Of a stretch of DNA of 64,000 nt, positions 61,553 to 64,000 are shown one piece after another. The notes under the pieces are model-generated. The model did not search any database, was not told the DNA's origin, and saw only the letters and a program-made list of their open reading frames with translations. Each line of letters starts with the position of its first letter. The stretch's first letter is position 1. This stretch comes from Parus major (Eukaryota > Chordata > Aves > Passeriformes > Paridae), in assembly GCF_001522545.3 (NCBI RefSeq), contig NC_031770.1, positions 19,447,420 to 19,511,419 on the forward strand, written 5' to 3'. A program made the translations under genes and the position numbers.

Positions 61553-62086
61553 AAGGGAGTTTTGCTTCTTCGGCAGGTCAGCGTGTTAATTAAAAGTTGA
61601 TCCAGGTTGGTCACTTGTAGTCCCAGATGAGCTATTAACATAGGAAAATTACTATTTTTTTAAAGATACCAACATTTAAAAACTCGATAGAAACTCCATT
61701 TCCTTCTTAGTATTAACTAGCAGTCTCACAGAGAAAAATTATTAGAGCTATAATTAAATATGGGTCTATTTTTGAAGAATGTCCTGCAAAATAGCCCCAA
61801 AATATGATGAAGTAATTTAATTTTTTTTTCCTTTGGCACTACAGGTGCTAGCTATGTTTTCCCTCCATTTCCCACACTATGTATATTAAACAGGGTGGGA
61901 ACATTGCTCTATTGCAGGTGACGACCCCAGACTTCGCTAGAATATTTTGCTCCTCGCTATAAAATTATGAAGTGGGTCTCTCTTTCAAAATCTCTATATT
62001 GGTTTTTATAATTACCTCGTGATCTAAACTTCTTCGCAGTCTATTTCTTAAAGGATAAAAAAAAAAAATCGTGAAAGGAAGTGCGG
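61553..62086. other. AT-rich spacer inside the CpG domain, TATA-like site
   Basis: AT-rich, compact sequence with 'agctataattaaatatggg' and 'ccccaaaatatgatgaag' lies between the GC-rich blocks. TATAAAA at 61958-61964 is the best TATA-like string. AT-rich islands inside promoter CpG domains are often conserved in developmental genes, which is inference here. Confidence 0.35.
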
Positions 62087-62095
62087 GGGGCGGGG
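62087..62095 (+). promoter_or_regulatory. Consensus GC box (Sp-family)
   Basis: GGGGCGGGG is a full Sp1/KLF-type consensus at the edge of a GC-rich block. Confidence 0.4.
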
Positions 62096-62179
62096 GAAGA
62101 AAGAAACAAAGTTAGCTGTATTAACATTTGTGTTCGCCTCATCCAGGCTGTCAGTAACTTTTCCTGGATCGGGTCCTAT

Positions 62180-62360
62180 GTTTCTATAGGCGCCCTGCTG
62201 AGGCGCGCGTCTGCCCCTGGCTGCCCCGCCCGCAGCTCGGCCTGACCCCGGCCCCTCGCAGCCCCAGCCCGGCCGCTCCCCCCGCGCTCCGCCGCCTCCC
62301 CGGGCTCCGGCCCTCGCTCCGCGGAGCGCTTGTGCTGCACGCCCCGGAGTTGATCTGTCA
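62180..62360. promoter_or_regulatory. CpG-rich block
   Basis: Dense C- and G-rich sequence ('ggcgccctgctgaggcgcgcg', 'ccgctccccccgcgctccgcc') shows sharp edges against AT-rich flanks on both sides. It is part of the same promoter domain. Overlapping minus frames (62048-62379) reflect the lack of stops in GC-rich DNA. Confidence 0.65.
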
Positions 62361-62401
62361 CATTCCAATGGAGAGCCAAATAACTCCTAGTATTATTTAT
62401 T

Positions 62402-62437
62402 GAAAAAAAAAAAAAAAGGGGGGTGAAAAAAAAAAAA
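62402..62437 (+). repeat. Interrupted poly-A tract
   Basis: Two A runs are separated by 'ggggggtg'. This is simple sequence between CpG-rich blocks. Confidence 0.9.
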
Positions 62438-62559
62438 GAGATAAATAAAAAAGCAAGGAAAACAAGCAGACTGCCCCCACCCCTTTCATCCTCAAGGTTT
62501 TATTCTTTCTTCTGGAATGTTTTCTCCGTGGCCGGTAAAACGCAGTTCACGGCTTTGCT

Positions 62560-62760
62560 TTGCTTAGCTTTGCCCTGGGCCGAGGCTGACCGCCGCAGTC
62601 CCTCCGGGACAAGCAGCCGCGGCCGGAGCCCAGCGCCAGAGGAAGGAACTCGGCGGAGCCAGCCCCGAGCCGAGCCCAGAGTCCTGAGCCTGGGCAGGCG
62701 CTGGGATTTAAACCCGGCCCGGTCTTGCTGTTACCAGAAGCGCGTGTTTTGTTGGTTTGG
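62560..62760. promoter_or_regulatory. CpG-rich block
   Basis: 'ccgcagtccctccgggac', 'ccgcggccggagcccagcgcc' and 'ctcggcggagccagccccg' show CpG enrichment, continuing the promoter domain. No frame here is recognised. Confidence 0.6.
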
Positions 62761-62839
62761 CTTTTTGCTGATTTTTTTTTTTCCCCTTTCTCCTTTGTAA
62801 GATACGGAAGGTGAATAATGAAATCCCTTCGCTAATAGT

Positions 62840-64000
62840 TTATGAGCCATGAGATTGGAAATGTGTGCGGATGGACCAGCGCGGCGGGCTGCGCGTCACT
62901 CGGGAGCTGCGGAGCCGGGCGCGGGGAGGAGAGGCACTGACTGCCGGGGTCGCCGCTCCGCCGGCGGAGCCGCCACCGGGGCCGGGGGTGCCGAGGGGGC
63001 CGCGACTGCCCGTGCGGCCGGGGCACTGTCCGCGCCCGGGCACTGCCCCGCCGGGGCCCCGGGAGAGCGGCTCAGAGCGAGAGGGCCGGGGGCGCCCTGC
63101 CTCACCCCCGTGCGCTGCCTGACACGGGCTCCTGCGCGGCCCCGCGGGCGGCACAAAGGCAGCGAGAGCCCGGCCCGGTGCTGCCGGGGCTCCGCCGAGG
63201 CCGCCGAGGCCGAGGGGCGTGGGGGCGAGCGGGGAGCGACCTTTAGAACCAATTTGGAGGGAACTGGGGGCGCGGCTCTGACAGGGGTGACGAAAGCCCC
63301 TTTCCTCGGCCATCCTGCGGCAGGTCATGTACACGGGGACGGGGCAGGAGCGGGCGGGAGCTACGCCGCTGCCCCCCGCCCTCCCGGTACGCGTCTCGGT
63401 ACAGGCACCCGCGCCTGTACAGGAGCGGACATTTCCCATCAAGCCCTTGCCACGGGATGTCCGAGGGCATCGCTACCTCCCTGCCATAAAAACAAACCGC
63501 TCATCAGCTCCGCTCGGTGTGTGCCATCGAGAGAAGTCGCCTCGGTGCGAACGGGCACCATCTGTCCTGCCATTCCGGGAGACGCAGATATATTTCTTTA
63601 GACAGGTCAGCAGTTCTTCCCGGCCAGCCCTGTCAGGCACCTGTCAGGGGAGAAAACCTCTTCATAGCTGCCGCGGTGGGATCCTTATCAGCGGCAGCCC
63701 CTTTGCTGACAGGGCCCAGCCTTAAGCTTCCCGCAAATCAATGTCCTCGGGGGACAGGGGGCTGTCTTTACCGGGGGAATGCCGAACGTGCCGGGAGCGC
63801 TCAGATTTCCTACAAAACGCGGGCGGGAGGGAGAACGGAGGGGGGAGCCGGCCCCGGGCAGCCCGTAGGCTGCCCGACGAAGGCCGGCGTGGGCTCTGAA
63901 GCAGGGGCTTCCCCCCTGGCCTGAGCCGTCGGGCCAGCTCCGCTGCCCACCCGCAAGGACGAGGTTCCCGCGGCTCCCGGGGCTCCGCTGCCCCGGGCGG
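62840..64000. promoter_or_regulatory. Main CpG island, continues past the window
   Basis: This is the densest CpG region in the window, running to the right edge, so its end and the gene it serves are probably outside. Long frames exist on both strands: plus 62849-63601 with 250 codons, minus 62840-63442 with 200 codons. Both are Ala/Gly/Pro/Arg-rich, as random GC-rich DNA would be, and neither contains a domain I recognise. Donor-like strings occur on both strands, including a minus-strand 'ggggtgaggc' near 63100, so transcription direction is undecided. A 5' exon or 5' UTR of an unidentified gene is likely here. Confidence 0.85.
63399..63420. repeat. Inverted repeat, 8-bp arms, inside the CpG island
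   Basis: GTACAGGC (63399-63406) and GCCTGTAC (63413-63420) are perfect reverse complements around ACCCGC. This could be a binding site for a dimeric factor or a small hairpin in a 5' UTR. Function is unknown. Confidence 0.9.

Noticed and set aside
62840..63601. 200-250 codon frames on both strands inside the CpG island
   Set aside because: Both strands and several phases are open at once, and the peptides are Ala/Gly/Pro/Arg-rich as expected of GC-rich non-coding DNA.
1..64000. CRISPR array, tRNA/rRNA genes, bacterial-type operons, full-length retrovirus
   Set aside because: None seen: no regularly spaced repeats, no recognisable tRNA boxes or rRNA sequence, no paired LTRs with an internal coding region.

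Overview
The window looks like nuclear DNA from a bird. Seven degraded copies of the CR1 LINE (chicken repeat 1) are recognisable, with the 3' end typical of avian CR1: an 'aacaggctgcc' block, a 'gttggactcaatgatc' block and a terminal 'gattctgtg' or 'gattctatg' tail. The rest is AT-leaning single-copy sequence with few repeats, short introns or intergenic DNA, and no long uninterrupted reading frame. Nothing points to bacteria, phage, plasmid or organelle: no operons, ribosome-binding sites, CRISPR array or rRNA.

Layout. Positions 1-60,900 are a gene-poor stretch. It carries CR1 relics at 485-725, 3360-3560, 13880-14400 (old), 21302-21432, 32126-33027 (the longest, still showing the tail of the reverse-transcriptase ORF), 42121-42350 and 47972-48354. 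All seven lie in + orientation. Between them are small simple repeats, one 17-bp tandem triplication, one strong 17-bp inverted repeat, an isolated CpG-rich patch near 18.2 kb and several AT-rich blocks with clustered homeobox, POU, SOX or FOX-like motifs that could be enhancers. From about 60.98 kb to the right edge the sequence becomes GC- and CpG-rich in blocks, densest from 62.84 kb to 64.0 kb. This is a CpG-island promoter domain of a gene that probably lies mostly outside the window. Its identity and direction could not be read.

Possible coding DNA is limited to short exon-sized pieces. The best is a minus-strand segment at 8715-8866 that has a good splice acceptor and reads as an ankyrin repeat. 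A second minus-strand segment at 144-329 resembles the C-terminal half of a fibronectin type III domain, with an in-frame stop where the similarity would continue. Their order on the minus strand (ankyrin first, then FN3-like) could mean they belong to one gene, but this is inference. On the plus strand there are splice-bounded open segments at 13083-13271 and 46024-46140 and three mini-exon-like acceptor/donor pairs. None matches a family I recognise, and some or all may be chance.

No previously undescribed multi-gene system is evident. The items most worth checking are the ankyrin-like exon, the 46-kb terminal-exon candidate, the 41.4-kb hairpin, the 18.2-kb CpG patch and the 27.7-kb POU/SOX cluster.
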